DNA of 64,000 bases from Candidatus Microthrix subdominans (GCA_016719385.1 JADJZA010000001.1:1178001-1242000), one strand, 5' to 3'; shown: positions 49,291 through 61,859, counted from the stretch's first letter. Numbers and translations: made by a program. The notes: generated from the letters alone by a model not told the origin.

Positions 49291-49349
49291 TACGATGATT
49301 GGAGCTTGAGTCGCCTGAGTGGGGCGTGGGCCGCTGGCCCACGCCACTT
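49291..49349 (+). promoter_or_regulatory. rimP-nusA leader: -10 element and terminator-like hairpin (possible attenuator)
   Basis: TACGAT (49291-49296) is a -10-like element. Downstream, GGCGTGGGCC (49323-49332) and GGCCCACGCC (49336-49345) form a perfect 10-bp stem with a 3-nt loop, followed by ACTTCTTTG. This looks like an intrinsic terminator between a promoter and rimP (ATG at 49404). It could be an attenuator or simply end the aminotransferase transcript. Confidence 0.6.
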
Positions 49350-49403
49350 CTTTGTCCGGCACTCGCTCACAACCGACGCAAGAACAACCACAGGGAGGTG
49401 CCG

Positions 49404-49985
49404 ATGCTCGACGATGCAAAGTTGACCGAGATCATCGGGCCCGTGGTGGAAGCGTCGGGCCTGACCCTCTATGACGCCGAGTTTCGGGGCTCGTCGCTGC
49501 TCGTCATGGTCGACGGCGCCGAGGGCGCCAACCTCGACCAGGTGGCCTCGGTGAGCCGTGCGATCGCACGTCACCTCGACGAGGCGGACCCGATCCCCGG
49601 GAGCTATACCCTCGAGGTGTCCACCCCGGGGCTCGAGCGCAGGCTGCGCCGACCCGACCACTTCCGGGGAGCGATCGGCGAGACGGTGAAGATCAAGCTG
49701 AACCCGGGAGCACCGGGGGAGCGGCGGGCCGACGGTGAGCTGATCGCCGCCGACGACACCACCGCCACCGTCCGCACCGGCGACGGCAGCGAGCGAGCGG
49801 TGGCGTACGCCGACATCGACCGTGCCCGCACCCAGTTTGAGTGGGGCCCCGCCCCCAAGCCGGGCAAGGGGTCCAAACCAGGTAAGGCCCCCAAGAAGGG
49901 CCCGGCCAAGAAGCAGGGCTCCGCCAAGCCCGCAACGACCACCTCGGGTGACGACACCCCGACCGAAGGACACAGCCAGCCATGA
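49404..49985 (+). CDS. rimP: Ribosome maturation factor RimP
   Basis: Needed for 30S assembly around uS12. N-terminal alpha/beta domain (LTEIIGPVVEASGLTLYDAEF, LEVSTPGLERRLRRPDHF) and C-terminal SH3-like domain (GETVKIKLN... IDRARTQFEW) are present. A Lys/Pro/Gly/Thr tail of about 45 residues follows, making it 193 residues. The ATG has AGGGAGG at ideal spacing. It overlaps nusA by 4 bp. First gene of rimP-nusA-infB. Confidence 0.95.
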   Translation: MLDDAKLTEIIGPVVEASGLTLYDAEFRGSSLLVMVDGAEGANLDQVASVSRAIARHLDEADPIPGSYTLEVSTPGLERRLRRPDHFRGAIGETVKIKLNPGAPGERRADGELIAADDTTATVRTGDGSERAVAYADIDRARTQFEWGPAPKPGKGSKPGKAPKKGPAKKQGSAKPATTTSGDDTPTEGHSQP

Positions 49986-51321
49986 ACCTCGCCATGATGG
50001 ACGCGCTGGGAGAGCTTGCCGCTCACAAGGGCATCTCGACCGAAACCCTCCTGACCGTGCTGGCCGACGCCATCGACGCGGCCTATAAGAAGATGCCGGG
50101 CGCCGAGGAGTTCGCCTGGACCGAGATCGACGCCGAGACCGGCGAGATTCGGGTCTGGGCCCAGGAGCTGGGCGAGGATTACGAGTTGCTCGGCGAGCCC
50201 TACGACGTCACCCCATCCGACATGGGCCGCATCGCTGCCCAGGCGGCCAAGCAGGTGATGAACCAGCGCATTCGTGAGACCGAGCGCGAGATGAAGTACG
50301 AGGAGTACGCCGGCCGCGAGGGTGGCATCGTCACCGGCATCGTGCAGCAGACCGACAGCCGCTACACGCTGCTCGACCTGGGTCGTGTCGAGGCGCTGAT
50401 GCCCCAGAGCGAGCAGGTACCCCACGAGCGTGCCCACGCCGGCGACCGGGTGAAGGCCTACATCGTTGAGGTGCGCATGACGGCCAAGGGCCCCAGATCG
50501 TGGTCAGCCGCACCCACCCCGGCCTGATCCGTCGTCTCTTCGAGATGGAGGTGCCCGAGATCGAGGACGGCATCGTCGAGATCAAGGCATGCGCCCGCGA
50601 ACCGGGTCAGCGCACCAAGATCGCCGTGTGGTCGAACGACCCCAACATCGATCCGGTCGGCGCCTGCGTCGGCGCTCGCGGCGCCCGGGTGCGCCAGGTG
50701 GTCAACGAGCTACGCGGCGAGAAGATCGACATCGTGCCGTTCTCCGACGATGAGATCGAGTTCGTGGCCAAGGCGCTGCAACCGGCCCGGGTGCGCGAGG
50801 TGCGCATCCACCGCGACCTGGGCACCGCCGAGGTGATCGTTCCCGACTTCCAGCTGAGCCTGGCGATCGGCAAGGAGGGCCAGAATGCCCGCCTGGCCCA
50901 CCGCCTGACCGGTCTGCGCATCGACATCCGCTCGGAGACCGAGGACGCCCAGGCCGACTACCAGCCCTACGAAGAGGGTGCCGACTATGCCGACGGCGAA
51001 TGGGTGGTCGACCCCGAGTCCGGTGAGCAGATGTGGCAGCCGGCAGATGGCTCCGCACCGCTGAGCCTCGAGGACTGGAACAAGCTGACCGACGCCGCCG
51101 CCGGTGATGAGGCTGCGGGTGAGGCCACTGCCGACGAGGCAGCCGGTGAGGAATCGCCAATCGCCGAGGCCTCGGGCGACGAGGCCACCGACACCGCTGA
51201 GGTCGACGCATCTGCCTCGACCGAGGATGGTGGTGCCGCCGAGCAGGCGGCCGAGGTCGAGCCCGATGAGTCGAACGAAGCGATCTCCGATGAGGCGGCC
51301 GACGCCGACGAGGCCACCTAG
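49982..51321 (+). CDS. nusA: Transcription factor NusA, frameshifted in this sequence
   Basis: NusA binds RNA polymerase and nascent RNA, modulating pausing, termination and antitermination. The N-terminal domain and S1 domain (about 111-170: GGIVTGIVQQTDSRYTLLDLGRVEALMP) read in one frame to TAKGP. The expected QIVVSRTHPGLIRRLFEMEVPEI and both KH domains (GACVGARGARVRQVVNELRGEKIDIV; LSLAIGKEGQNARLAHRLTGL) follow in another frame from about 50496. Restoring one base in the GGGCCCC run (50488-50494) joins them exactly. The frame as given stops at 50527. Beyond the KH domains is a long acidic Ala/Glu/Asp tail. NusA is usually essential, so a sequencing error is more likely than a real mutation. 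Confidence 0.9.
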
Positions 51322-51592
51322 TACGTCAGCCGTTCGGCACGGAACTCTCGCACGCGCGAGACTGGACCGTCGGCCCAGCACCGGACGCGTCAGCGCACGA
51401 CCACGAACCGCCCCCCGGCCGGCACCAGCACGGCTCGGTCGTCGGATATCGATGGTTCCGCCTGGCGACAACTCCACCGCCTACCGCACATCGCAACCCA
51501 ACGGTAGGCCACAGACACAGCATTCAGCGCTCAGCACTTAGAGCAACAGCGCTCAGCACAGCAACCACATCACGCGAAGTACAGGGATCACC
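51322..51592. other. nusA-infB intergenic region without a recognisable gene
   Basis: Actinobacteria commonly carry a short ylxR (DUF448) gene here, whose product has R-x-C-x-x-C and P-G-R-G-A motifs. I checked the plus frames and the minus strand and see neither motif. A 13-bp direct repeat CAGCGCTCAGCAC occurs at 51525 and 51547 (22-bp period), 34-68 bp before infB. Confidence 0.5.
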
Positions 51593-54781
<3,189 letters not shown>

Positions 54782-54823
54782 TGCGTCGGCGGTTGCGTCC
54801 GGGGACGGGAACGAGCGCTCCTG

Positions 54824-55123
54824 ATGGCTGAGCTCCACGTCCTCGCGGCGCGGTTCGACCTTCGGGTGGGCGGCGCGGCGTCGCTCAAGGCCAAGCGAAT
54901 CGCACTACGCCCCATCCTGGACCGCCTGGCCAACCGCCGGGAGATCTCGGTGGCCGAGATCGATCACCAGGACTCCTGGCAGCTCGCCAGCCTGGGGTTG
55001 GCGGTCGTGGCGACCACACCGGGCCGCTGCGAGGAGGCGATGGACTCGGCCGAGCGGCTGATCTGGTCCCGTCCCGAGATCGAGGTCCTCGACGTCACCA
55101 ATTGGTGGCTGGAAACCGACTGA
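54824..55123 (+). CDS. DUF503 family protein (YlxP-like)
   Basis: A 99-residue ferredoxin-like protein. LHVLAARFDLRVGGAASLKAKRIALRPILDRLANR and SVAEIDHQDSWQLASLGLAVVAT are the family pattern. It sits between infB and rbfA, as in many Gram-positive bacteria; members have been linked to ribosome assembly, but the exact role is unclear. ATG with GAGCGCTCCTG upstream. Confidence 0.92.
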   Translation: MAELHVLAARFDLRVGGAASLKAKRIALRPILDRLANRREISVAEIDHQDSWQLASLGLAVVATTPGRCEEAMDSAERLIWSRPEIEVLDVTNWWLETD

Positions 55124-55195
55124 GCCCAACGGATCACCGGCGGTCCACACCGCTGTGGGTGGGTGACCTCATACCAAGAGCGCGAGGATGGCACG

Positions 55196-55654
55196 ATGAG
55201 CAGACGAGACACTTCGCGTGGCCGGGCGACCGGACCGGGCCGTCCCTTCGCCCGCACCGATCGGATCGGCGAGCTGGTGCGCGAGCTGGTAGCCGAGGAA
55301 CTCGAGCGGATCGCCGACGAGCGGCTGGAGCTGGTGACGATCACCAGTGCCGACGTCGACGGCGACTTGGCCCGCGCCCGGGTGTACTACTCGGCGGTGC
55401 TCGCCACCGAGGAGGGCCGCTCCGCCGAGGTGGCCGAGGCGCTGGAGCAGCTGCGCTGGCCGATCCAACAGGTGATCAACCGCAGCGTGCGGGCCCGAAA
55501 GACCCCTCAGATCAGCTTCGTTCGCGATACCTCGATCGAGGCCGGCTTGCGCATCGAGGCGGTGCTGGCCGGCCTGGACCCGCCGTCGGATCAGCCGTTC
55601 GACGAATCGGTGTATCGGGTCGACGAACCTGCCGACGACGCCGAGGCCCAGTGA
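55196..55654 (+). CDS. rbfA: Ribosome-binding factor A
   Basis: Binds the 30S neck and helps 16S rRNA 5'-end maturation; a single KH-like domain. RTDRIGELVRELVAEELERI, VTITSADVDGDLARARVYYSA and PQISFVRDTSIEAGLRIEAVL are typical. ATG 55196 has GAGG at 55184-55187 upstream; a GTG at 55163 would add 11 residues without homology. 152 residues, acidic tail. 55 bp before truB. Confidence 0.95.
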   Translation: MSRRDTSRGRATGPGRPFARTDRIGELVRELVAEELERIADERLELVTITSADVDGDLARARVYYSAVLATEEGRSAEVAEALEQLRWPIQQVINRSVRARKTPQISFVRDTSIEAGLRIEAVLAGLDPPSDQPFDESVYRVDEPADDAEAQ

Positions 55655-55709
55655 TCGGAAGCCGAGTGATCGGCAGCTCGGTGAGCGCGGCCTCGATACG
55701 GGCGGCCCG

Positions 55710-56687
55710 ATGAGTCGAAAGTCCCGCCGTCGCGACGGGCCGACCGGGTTTCTGCTGGTGGACAAGGGTGCCGGGCTGACCTCCCACGATGTGGTCGCTC
55801 GGCTCCGCAAGCGCTTCGACACCCCGGCTGTTGGCCATGCGGGGACCCTCGACCCCGACGCCACCGGCCTGTTGCTCATCGGCGTCGGCAAGGCAACGCG
55901 TCTCTTGACGTTTCTGGTCGGGCTGCCCAAAACCTACGAGGCGATGATCGTCTTCGGTGCGTCCACCTCCACCCAGGATGCTGCCGGGGAGGTTACCGGC
56001 ACCTTTGATATGTCGGGAATGACCCCCGATGCCGTGGCTCGAGCGGCCCGAGAAATGGAAGGGGACAGCGAGCAGATCCCCCCGATGGTCTCGGCAGTGC
56101 GCATCGATGGCAAGCGCCTCCACGAGCTGGCTCGGGAGGGTAAGGAGGTGGAGCGACCGCCCCGCCCGATTCGGGTCGACCGCTTCGACATCTCCTTGGC
56201 CTCGGGCAGCGAGGTCGGAGACCAGACCTGGATCGGTGGCGTGGCGCCGGCCGTGACTGCGGGTTCCGAGGACACGCCGCCGATGTATTGCGCCACCGTC
56301 GAGTGCTCGTCGGGCACCTATGTGCGTACCCTTGCCCACGACCTGGGCATCGCCCTGGGCGGCGGAGCGCACCTGGCTTCGCTGAGGCGCACCCGGGTGG
56401 GGGAGTACTCGGTGGCCGACGCTCTCGGCTGGGAGGCTGCGCCGCTGCGCAGCGCAGCCGAGGCGGTCGCCCACCTGGACTCGCTCAGCCCGGACGCCGA
56501 TGCGCTGGCCAGGGTGCGCCATGGTCAGGTGCTTCCGCGCGAGGTCCTGGGGGCCGCCCCGGACGATCCGGGCCCGTGGGCCGTGTACGGCCCCGCCGAT
56601 CAATCGGGCACCGCACCGGTGGTGGCGATCTACGTTGATCACAAGGGTTCGACGCTCAAGCCCGAGGTGGTTCTGGTCGTCGAGTGA
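55710..56687 (+). CDS. truB: tRNA pseudouridine(55) synthase TruB
   Basis: Converts U55 in the T loop of tRNAs to pseudouridine. GFLLVDKGAGLTSHDVV, the catalytic motif VGHAGTLDPDATGLL with Asp48, KTYEA, QIPPMVSAVRIDGKRLHELAREG and CSSGTYVRTLAHDLG are all present. The C-terminal domain (about 265-325) is of the actinobacterial type. 325 residues. Ends 201 bp before the convergent acyl-CoA synthetase gene, with a hairpin between. Confidence 0.96.
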   Translation: MSRKSRRRDGPTGFLLVDKGAGLTSHDVVARLRKRFDTPAVGHAGTLDPDATGLLLIGVGKATRLLTFLVGLPKTYEAMIVFGASTSTQDAAGEVTGTFDMSGMTPDAVARAAREMEGDSEQIPPMVSAVRIDGKRLHELAREGKEVERPPRPIRVDRFDISLASGSEVGDQTWIGGVAPAVTAGSEDTPPMYCATVECSSGTYVRTLAHDLGIALGGGAHLASLRRTRVGEYSVADALGWEAAPLRSAAEAVAHLDSLSPDADALARVRHGQVLPREVLGAAPDDPGPWAVYGPADQSGTAPVVAIYVDHKGSTLKPEVVLVVE

Positions 56688-56767
56688 CCGGGTTGGGCCT
56701 AGCGTGAGTCGACCTGGTTCGACACACGGTCCGACTCGGGTCGTTGGTCTCATTCATAGGTCGCTCC

Positions 56768-56795
56768 CCCCAGATGGATCTTTTTCCATCAGGGG
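56768..56795. terminator. Hairpin between convergent truB and the acyl-CoA synthetase gene
   Basis: CCCCAGATGGA (56768-56778) and TCCATCAGGGG (56785-56795) pair over 11 bp with one mismatch and a 6-nt T-rich loop. Placed to terminate both strands. Nothing else was seen in 56688-56887. Confidence 0.6.
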
Positions 56796-56887
56796 CGCTC
56801 GTCCTGACAATTGGCGAAGATTCCACCCCGAGGAACCGGCCGGTGACGAGTGTCACGAACCGTGCGGTCAGGGCTGACGTGCCACCC

Positions 56888-59593
56888 TCAGGTGAGAGCT
56901 GATGCCCCCGGTGAGCGGGCGTCGCTGGCTTCCGGCTCGAAGTCGAGCCGGCGGGCGGCCAGGTCTTCGGCGGGAGGCTCGGCCAGTTCGACGACCACGT
57001 CGGCCAGGGTAACGCCGTGGATGCCGGCGATGATCGGGTTGGCGGTCAGCGCTGCGATCTCGGGGGCGGCTTCCATCAGGGCGCACATGCGCGCAAGGAG
57101 GTCCACCAGCTCCTCGGTTCCGGTGATGCGTCCCAGCTGGCGTCCGACGTCGGTGCCTCCGACCAGCATCGCCAGGTCGGTGCGCGACGCGGGCAGAACG
57201 CCCAGCGACGCGTCGTCCTCGTTGGCGAACACACCTCCGACGCCGATGGTCACCGTCGTCACGCCCTGGCGTCGACGGAACGTGACCCCGACGTCGACGC
57301 CGCGATCGATCATCCGCTGGACGACCAGCGGCATGGCCCCGTCGCCGAAGCGCTCGACCAGGCGGGTGGCGGCATCGTCGACCGACTTGGCGTCGTAGAG
57401 GTCGAGCGACACTCCGCCGGCCTCTGACCGCAACACCCGGTCACGAGTGGCGCCCTTGACCGTCACCGGGTAGCCCAGCTCTTCGGCGGCGGCCGAGGCA
57501 TCCTCGGCGCTTTCCACCACCACGCGGGGCGCGATCGGCACACCGGCAGCGGCGAGCAGCGGTTCCTCGGTGCCCAGCGGCAGGGCGCCCTCCCCGTGCT
57601 GGTCGAGCATCGTCCGGGCCAGCTCGTCCGGCCCGACCCCGTCGGTCACCGGGTCGAGCATGGCGTCCTGATCGTCGAGGCTCTGTCTGGTGTGGGTCCA
57701 AGCCCAGTACCCGGCCAGGCGGCCCAGCGCCCGGGCTGCAGGTTCGGGAAACTCATACACCGGCACGACGGTCGAGCCACGCCGTAACTCGTCGACATCG
57801 GCGGCGTCGAAGTTGCACACGGTGATCACCCGCTCGGGGTGGGCAACGGCTGCGTCGAGGATCACGTCGTTGACCGCCGGGTTCGGGCGCAGCTCGGGCG
57901 GAGCATGCACGATCAGTACCGAGGCGGAACGCTCGTCGGCGAGCACCTCCTCGAGGGCAACCCGATAGTCCTCGGCATCCGCCCGCCAGGACAGGCGGGG
58001 GCCGGGCAGCACGGTGAGGCCGGCGGACGCACACTCGCCGACGGCGAGGTCGACCGCCCCGCCGGAGTTGCCGACCACGGTCACGCCGATGCCCTGGGGG
58101 ACTCCCTGGGCGGAGAGCAGGCGGCCGACGTCGAGCAGTTGGTGCAGCGTGCCGACGCGGACGATGCCGGTTTGGCGGAAGACGGCCTTGGCGATGCGCT
58201 GGCGCAGGCGGGCCTCCGGGTCGGGCGCTTGGCCCAGGCCGGTGCTCGGCGATGCGCTGAGCGACGATCCGGCGGCGACGGCGATCACCGGCTTGGCGGC
58301 GGTGAGCGCCCTCGCCGAGCGTACGAAGCGTTCGATTCGCCCGAAGCTTTCCAGGTACAACAGCACGCCCTTGGTGCGAGGTTCGTCGTACCAGTAGCGC
58401 AGCAGGTCCGACGCTCCGATGTCCGCCCGGTTGCCTGCGGCGACGAACGAGCTGAGGCCGAGCCCCACCCGGCGGGTGCGGTCGATGATCGCTGCGGCGA
58501 GCGTCCCCGATTGGGCGAGGATGCCGATATCGCCCTCCATGGGCGCGGTCGGTGCGAACGTGGCGTGGAGGCGAACCTCTGGGTCGGTGTTGACCAGGCC
58601 CAGGCAGTTGGGGCCGAGCACGCGGACGCCGCCGCGTCGGGCGGTGGCGACGACCTCGGCCTCGACCGCAGCGCCCTCGGGGCCGGCCTCGGAGAAGCCG
58701 GCGGTGAGGATGACCACGGCCCGTACGTGTTTGCGAACGCACAGCTCGATCGACTCGACCACCCGCTCCGCCGGGGTGGCGATCACCGCCAGGTCGACGT
58801 CGGCCGGGATGTCGAGCAGGCTGGGAAAGGCGGGCAGGCCGCAGACGACATGGGCCCGCTCGTTGACCGCCCAGACCGTGCCGGCGAAGCGCTGGGCGAG
58901 CAGGTTGTACACCACCTCGTGGCCGAGCGTGCCCGGGGTGGAACCGGCGCCGACCACCGCGACGCTGGAGGGGGTGAACAGGCGACGCACCGAGGCTGCC
59001 GAAGCGGTCGCCTCGCGACGTTCGCGAGCCGCCTCGGCCTCCGGGGTGGGGTGGAGTTCGAAGGACACCTCGATGACGCCATCGGCGAACTGTCGGCTGA
59101 CCTCAAAGCCGGCCGATGAGAACACGATGAGCATCTTGGTGTTGTCGGGGAGGACCGACGCGGTGAAGCGTGCCAGGCCCCGCTCGCGCGCCGCGGCAAC
59201 CAGGTATTCGAGGAACACGCTGGCCAGGCCCCGCTGAGCGTGGGCGTCGTCGATGAAGAACGCCACCTCGGCCACCGGCTGTTCGCCCCACCGCTCGTAG
59301 CGTCCGACGCCGATCAACTCGTCGCCCAGTAACGCCACGAAGGCGACCCGGTCGACGTAGTCGAGCTGTGTGAGGTGGATCAGGTCCTTCTCCGACAGCC
59401 TTGGTCGGGCGGAGAAGTACCGGTAGTAGATGCTCTCGGCGGACTGGCGCTGGTGGAAGGCGGTCAGACGCTCGGCATCGCTGGGTACGATCGGGCGCAC
59501 ATGCACCGTGCCGCCGTCGCGCAGGACGACGTCGGCCTCCCATCCGGGCGGATAGGGCCTGGTCGGCTGGTCGGTCTCGTCGGGCTCGGGCAC
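56888..59593 (-). CDS. GNAT acetyltransferase fused to NDP-forming acyl-CoA synthetase-like domains (PatA-like)
   Basis: A 901-residue fusion. N-terminal GNAT domain (about 25-180: VHVRPIVPSDAERLTAFHQRQS, then AEVAFFIDDAHAQRGLASVFLEYL with the acetyl-CoA loop). A CoA-binding domain follows (about 205-330: SVAVVGAGSTPGTLGHEVVYNL, RVLGPNCLGLVN), then succinyl-CoA-synthetase-like domains (GILAQSGTLAAAIIDR; VVGNSGGAVDLAVGE) and a C-terminal ATP-grasp region (about 680-880: GYPVTVKGATRDRVLRSEAGGV). Proteins of this layout acetylate and silence AMP-forming acetyl-CoA synthetase; the GNAT-first order matches Streptomyces PatA rather than Salmonella Pat. Start GTG 59593 by homology; the open frame extends far upstream without relevance. 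Divergent from ribF. Confidence 0.88.
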   Translation of the reverse strand: MPEPDETDQPTRPYPPGWEADVVLRDGGTVHVRPIVPSDAERLTAFHQRQSAESIYYRYFSARPRLSEKDLIHLTQLDYVDRVAFVALLGDELIGVGRYERWGEQPVAEVAFFIDDAHAQRGLASVFLEYLVAAARERGLARFTASVLPDNTKMLIVFSSAGFEVSRQFADGVIEVSFELHPTPEAEAARERREATASAASVRRLFTPSSVAVVGAGSTPGTLGHEVVYNLLAQRFAGTVWAVNERAHVVCGLPAFPSLLDIPADVDLAVIATPAERVVESIELCVRKHVRAVVILTAGFSEAGPEGAAVEAEVVATARRGGVRVLGPNCLGLVNTDPEVRLHATFAPTAPMEGDIGILAQSGTLAAAIIDRTRRVGLGLSSFVAAGNRADIGASDLLRYWYDEPRTKGVLLYLESFGRIERFVRSARALTAAKPVIAVAAGSSLSASPSTGLGQAPDPEARLRQRIAKAVFRQTGIVRVGTLHQLLDVGRLLSAQGVPQGIGVTVVGNSGGAVDLAVGECASAGLTVLPGPRLSWRADAEDYRVALEEVLADERSASVLIVHAPPELRPNPAVNDVILDAAVAHPERVITVCNFDAADVDELRRGSTVVPVYEFPEPAARALGRLAGYWAWTHTRQSLDDQDAMLDPVTDGVGPDELARTMLDQHGEGALPLGTEEPLLAAAGVPIAPRVVVESAEDASAAAEELGYPVTVKGATRDRVLRSEAGGVSLDLYDAKSVDDAATRLVERFGDGAMPLVVQRMIDRGVDVGVTFRRRQGVTTVTIGVGGVFANEDDASLGVLPASRTDLAMLVGGTDVGRQLGRITGTEELVDLLARMCALMEAAPEIAALTANPIIAGIHGVTLADVVVELAEPPAEDLAARRLDFEPEASDARSPGASALT

Positions 59594-59680
59594 CCTCCGA
59601 TCGTAGGGCGGACCGACCCCCTCGGGTGTCGTTTCATGTCGCAGTCGTCGTCGAGCGTCCGCACGCCGTACGGTAAAGGG

Positions 59681-60742
59681 GTGCTGATCTTCGGCGATGG
59701 CGCCCCCGGTCCGAGCGACCCCACGGCTGTGCGCCCGTTCGCGGAGCCCTCGATGGGATCCGCCGCGAAATGGTTGCGGGACGGGGCCGCGGTGACGATC
59801 GGCGCCTACGACGGCGTCCACCTGGGGCACCGGGCGGTCATCGCCAAGCTGACCTCGACGGCGCAACGACGCGGCCTGGCGTCGGTCGTCGTCACCTTCG
59901 AGCCTCACCCGGCCGCCGTGCTGCGGCCCGAGTCGGCGCCGAGACGCCTGTGCGACCTCGAAACCAAGCTCGAACTGCTGGCCGACACCGGGGTCGATGC
60001 GGTCTACGTGATCGGTTTCGACGCCGAGCGGGCCCAGGAGGCACCCGAGCATTTCATCAAGCGCTTGCTCGTCGATGAACTGTCGACCCGGCTGGTGATC
60101 GTCGGCAGCGACTTCCGGTTCGGGCACCGGCGCGGCGGCGATGTCACCATGCTCGAGGAGGCCGGCAGCGAACTGGGCTTCGACGTCGAGGGGCTGGCGC
60201 TTGTCGGCATGGACGGCCGCCCGGTGCGGGTCGAGGAGCAGGTCAGCTCGACCGCGATCCGGCGGGCATTGACCGAGGGCCGCCTCGAGGCGGCCAACGC
60301 CATGCTGGGCCGCCCCCACGAGCTGCGGGGGGTCGTGGTCGAGGGCGACCGCCGGGGTCGGACCTGGGGGTTTCCCACCGCCAACGTGGCGGTCCCATCG
60401 GACATGTTGTTGCCTGAGCCAGGGATCTGCGCAGGGCGGGTGGTGCGAAGCGACGGCTCGTTGCTCGATGCCGCGATCTACCTGGGTAACCGCCCCACCG
60501 TCTACGGCGACGGTGGGGAGGTCGTGTTGGAGGCACACGCGCTCGACTGGGAGGGCGACCTGTACGGCGAAGCGGTGGCAGTGCGCTTCACCGACCGAAT
60601 TCGTGGCGACGCGGCTTTCGACACGTTCGACGAGCTGGTGGAACAGATCCGGCGGGACTGCGACGAGGCGCGGCGCGTGTTGGCAGCGTCGCCCGACAGG
60701 CCAGGGTCGGAGCGAGTGGAAGGTGGTGGTCACCGTGGTTGA
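59681..60742 (+). CDS. ribF: Bifunctional riboflavin kinase/FAD synthetase
   Basis: Makes FMN and FAD from riboflavin. FAD synthetase half: VTIGAYDGVHLGHRAVIAKL, VVTFEPHPAAVL, VIVGSDFRFGHRRGGD and SSTAIRRALTEG. Flavokinase half: GRTWGFPTANVAV, YLGNRPTVYG and EAHALDWEGDLYG. GTG 59681 follows TACGGT by 6 nt and so may be a leaderless start; ATG 59636 would add 15 residues. 353 residues from the GTG. Overlaps the hydrolase gene downstream. Confidence 0.94.
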   Translation: MLIFGDGAPGPSDPTAVRPFAEPSMGSAAKWLRDGAAVTIGAYDGVHLGHRAVIAKLTSTAQRRGLASVVVTFEPHPAAVLRPESAPRRLCDLETKLELLADTGVDAVYVIGFDAERAQEAPEHFIKRLLVDELSTRLVIVGSDFRFGHRRGGDVTMLEEAGSELGFDVEGLALVGMDGRPVRVEEQVSSTAIRRALTEGRLEAANAMLGRPHELRGVVVEGDRRGRTWGFPTANVAVPSDMLLPEPGICAGRVVRSDGSLLDAAIYLGNRPTVYGDGGEVVLEAHALDWEGDLYGEAVAVRFTDRIRGDAAFDTFDELVEQIRRDCDEARRVLAASPDRPGSERVEGGGHRG

Positions 60743-61859
60743 CCAGCTGATCAAGGACCTGCCGGGCGACGACGAGGTCATCGATCCGCTCATCGGGCCG
60801 AGCGCCCCCGATGCCCCGGCGATCGGGCTGGGCAGAACGCCTCGATTGGCCCGCCACCGCATCCATCTCGACGATGGCCACGAGGTGGGCATCACGCTGG
60901 CGGGCAAGGGCATTCCCCTCGTCGTCATCCATGGCTTCACCGCCGAGGGGTTCCTCTACGCCCAAACCCTGTCGCGGCTGTGCGGCATGGGGTTTCGCGT
61001 GATCGCCATCGACATCGCAGGGCACGGGGGCACGGCCGGTCTCCCCGAGGACGGCCTCAACATCGGGGCATACTCGGCGTTGGTCGGCCGGGTTCTCGAC
61101 AAGCTGGGCGTGCGGCACTGCCTGCTGGCCGGTCACTCGATGGGCGGCCGCTTGGTCACCCAGCTGGCGGCCAACCAGCCCGACCGGGTGCTGGGCGTTG
61201 TGCTGGTCGATGCCATCGTCGGCGACACCTGGGACCGCATGGTGTATCTGTTTCGGGTGTGGCCGCCGTTGCTCGGCGCGGTCGGGATCATGTTGTTGGT
61301 CGACTCGATGCTGATCCCGCCGCTGACGCGCAACCCGACCCAGGCGATGAAGCTGCTGCGCTTGTCCACCCCGACGATGGCCGGTCACCTGATCCGTCCG
61401 TGGCGGCTGCTCGGCCCGATGGCCTCGATCCTGCGCACCCGGTCGAGCCGCTACGCCCTCGACGCTGCGGCGGATGCGGGCACGCCGTTCTACATTCTCC
61501 ACGGCGATCGGGACATCGCAGTGCCGCACCGAACCAGTGAGGACGCGGCCCGACGGGTCGGCGCCGACCTGATCACGGTGGAAAAGGCCGGACACTCCTG
61601 GTTGTTGACCGACCCGGAGACGCTGCCGGCGATCATCGCCGAGCTGCTGCAGGGCGAACTCGGCGACGATCTGCGGGCGGCGTTCGTGGCGCTGGGGGTG
61701 GGGGAGGACCCGGACCTGACAGCGATCGAATCGGTTTGTTACGACCCGGGGGCGGCGGTCTTCGACCTGGCGCTGCCCGAAGAGGTCGAGTATGCCGGGG
61801 CGTCGGTCGCACGATCCGAACCCGCCTTCCGTTGGCACCGCGACGACGAAACCGGGTAG
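60735..61859 (+). CDS. Alpha/beta hydrolase
   Basis: A 374-residue hydrolase. Oxyanion region VVIHGFTAEGFLYAQTL, nucleophile elbow GHSMGGR (Ser near residue 136), Asp in ILHGDRDIAVP and His in GHSWLLTDPE make a full triad. A cap region (about 170-230) is hydrophobic, perhaps binding lipid-like substrates; the reaction is unknown. Several GTG codons (60723, 60726, 60735) could start it; GGAAGG lies 11 bp before 60735. It overlaps ribF by 8 bp and precedes rpsO by 104 bp. Residues after about 325 are atypical. Confidence 0.85.
   Translation: MVDQLIKDLPGDDEVIDPLIGPSAPDAPAIGLGRTPRLARHRIHLDDGHEVGITLAGKGIPLVVIHGFTAEGFLYAQTLSRLCGMGFRVIAIDIAGHGGTAGLPEDGLNIGAYSALVGRVLDKLGVRHCLLAGHSMGGRLVTQLAANQPDRVLGVVLVDAIVGDTWDRMVYLFRVWPPLLGAVGIMLLVDSMLIPPLTRNPTQAMKLLRLSTPTMAGHLIRPWRLLGPMASILRTRSSRYALDAAADAGTPFYILHGDRDIAVPHRTSEDAARRVGADLITVEKAGHSWLLTDPETLPAIIAELLQGELGDDLRAAFVALGVGEDPDLTAIESVCYDPGAAVFDLALPEEVEYAGASVARSEPAFRWHRDDETG

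Noticed and set aside
59594..60940. N-terminal extension of the acyl-CoA synthetase fusion through the ribF region
   Set aside because: The GNAT domain starts right after the GTG at 59593; sequence beyond is antisense to ribF.
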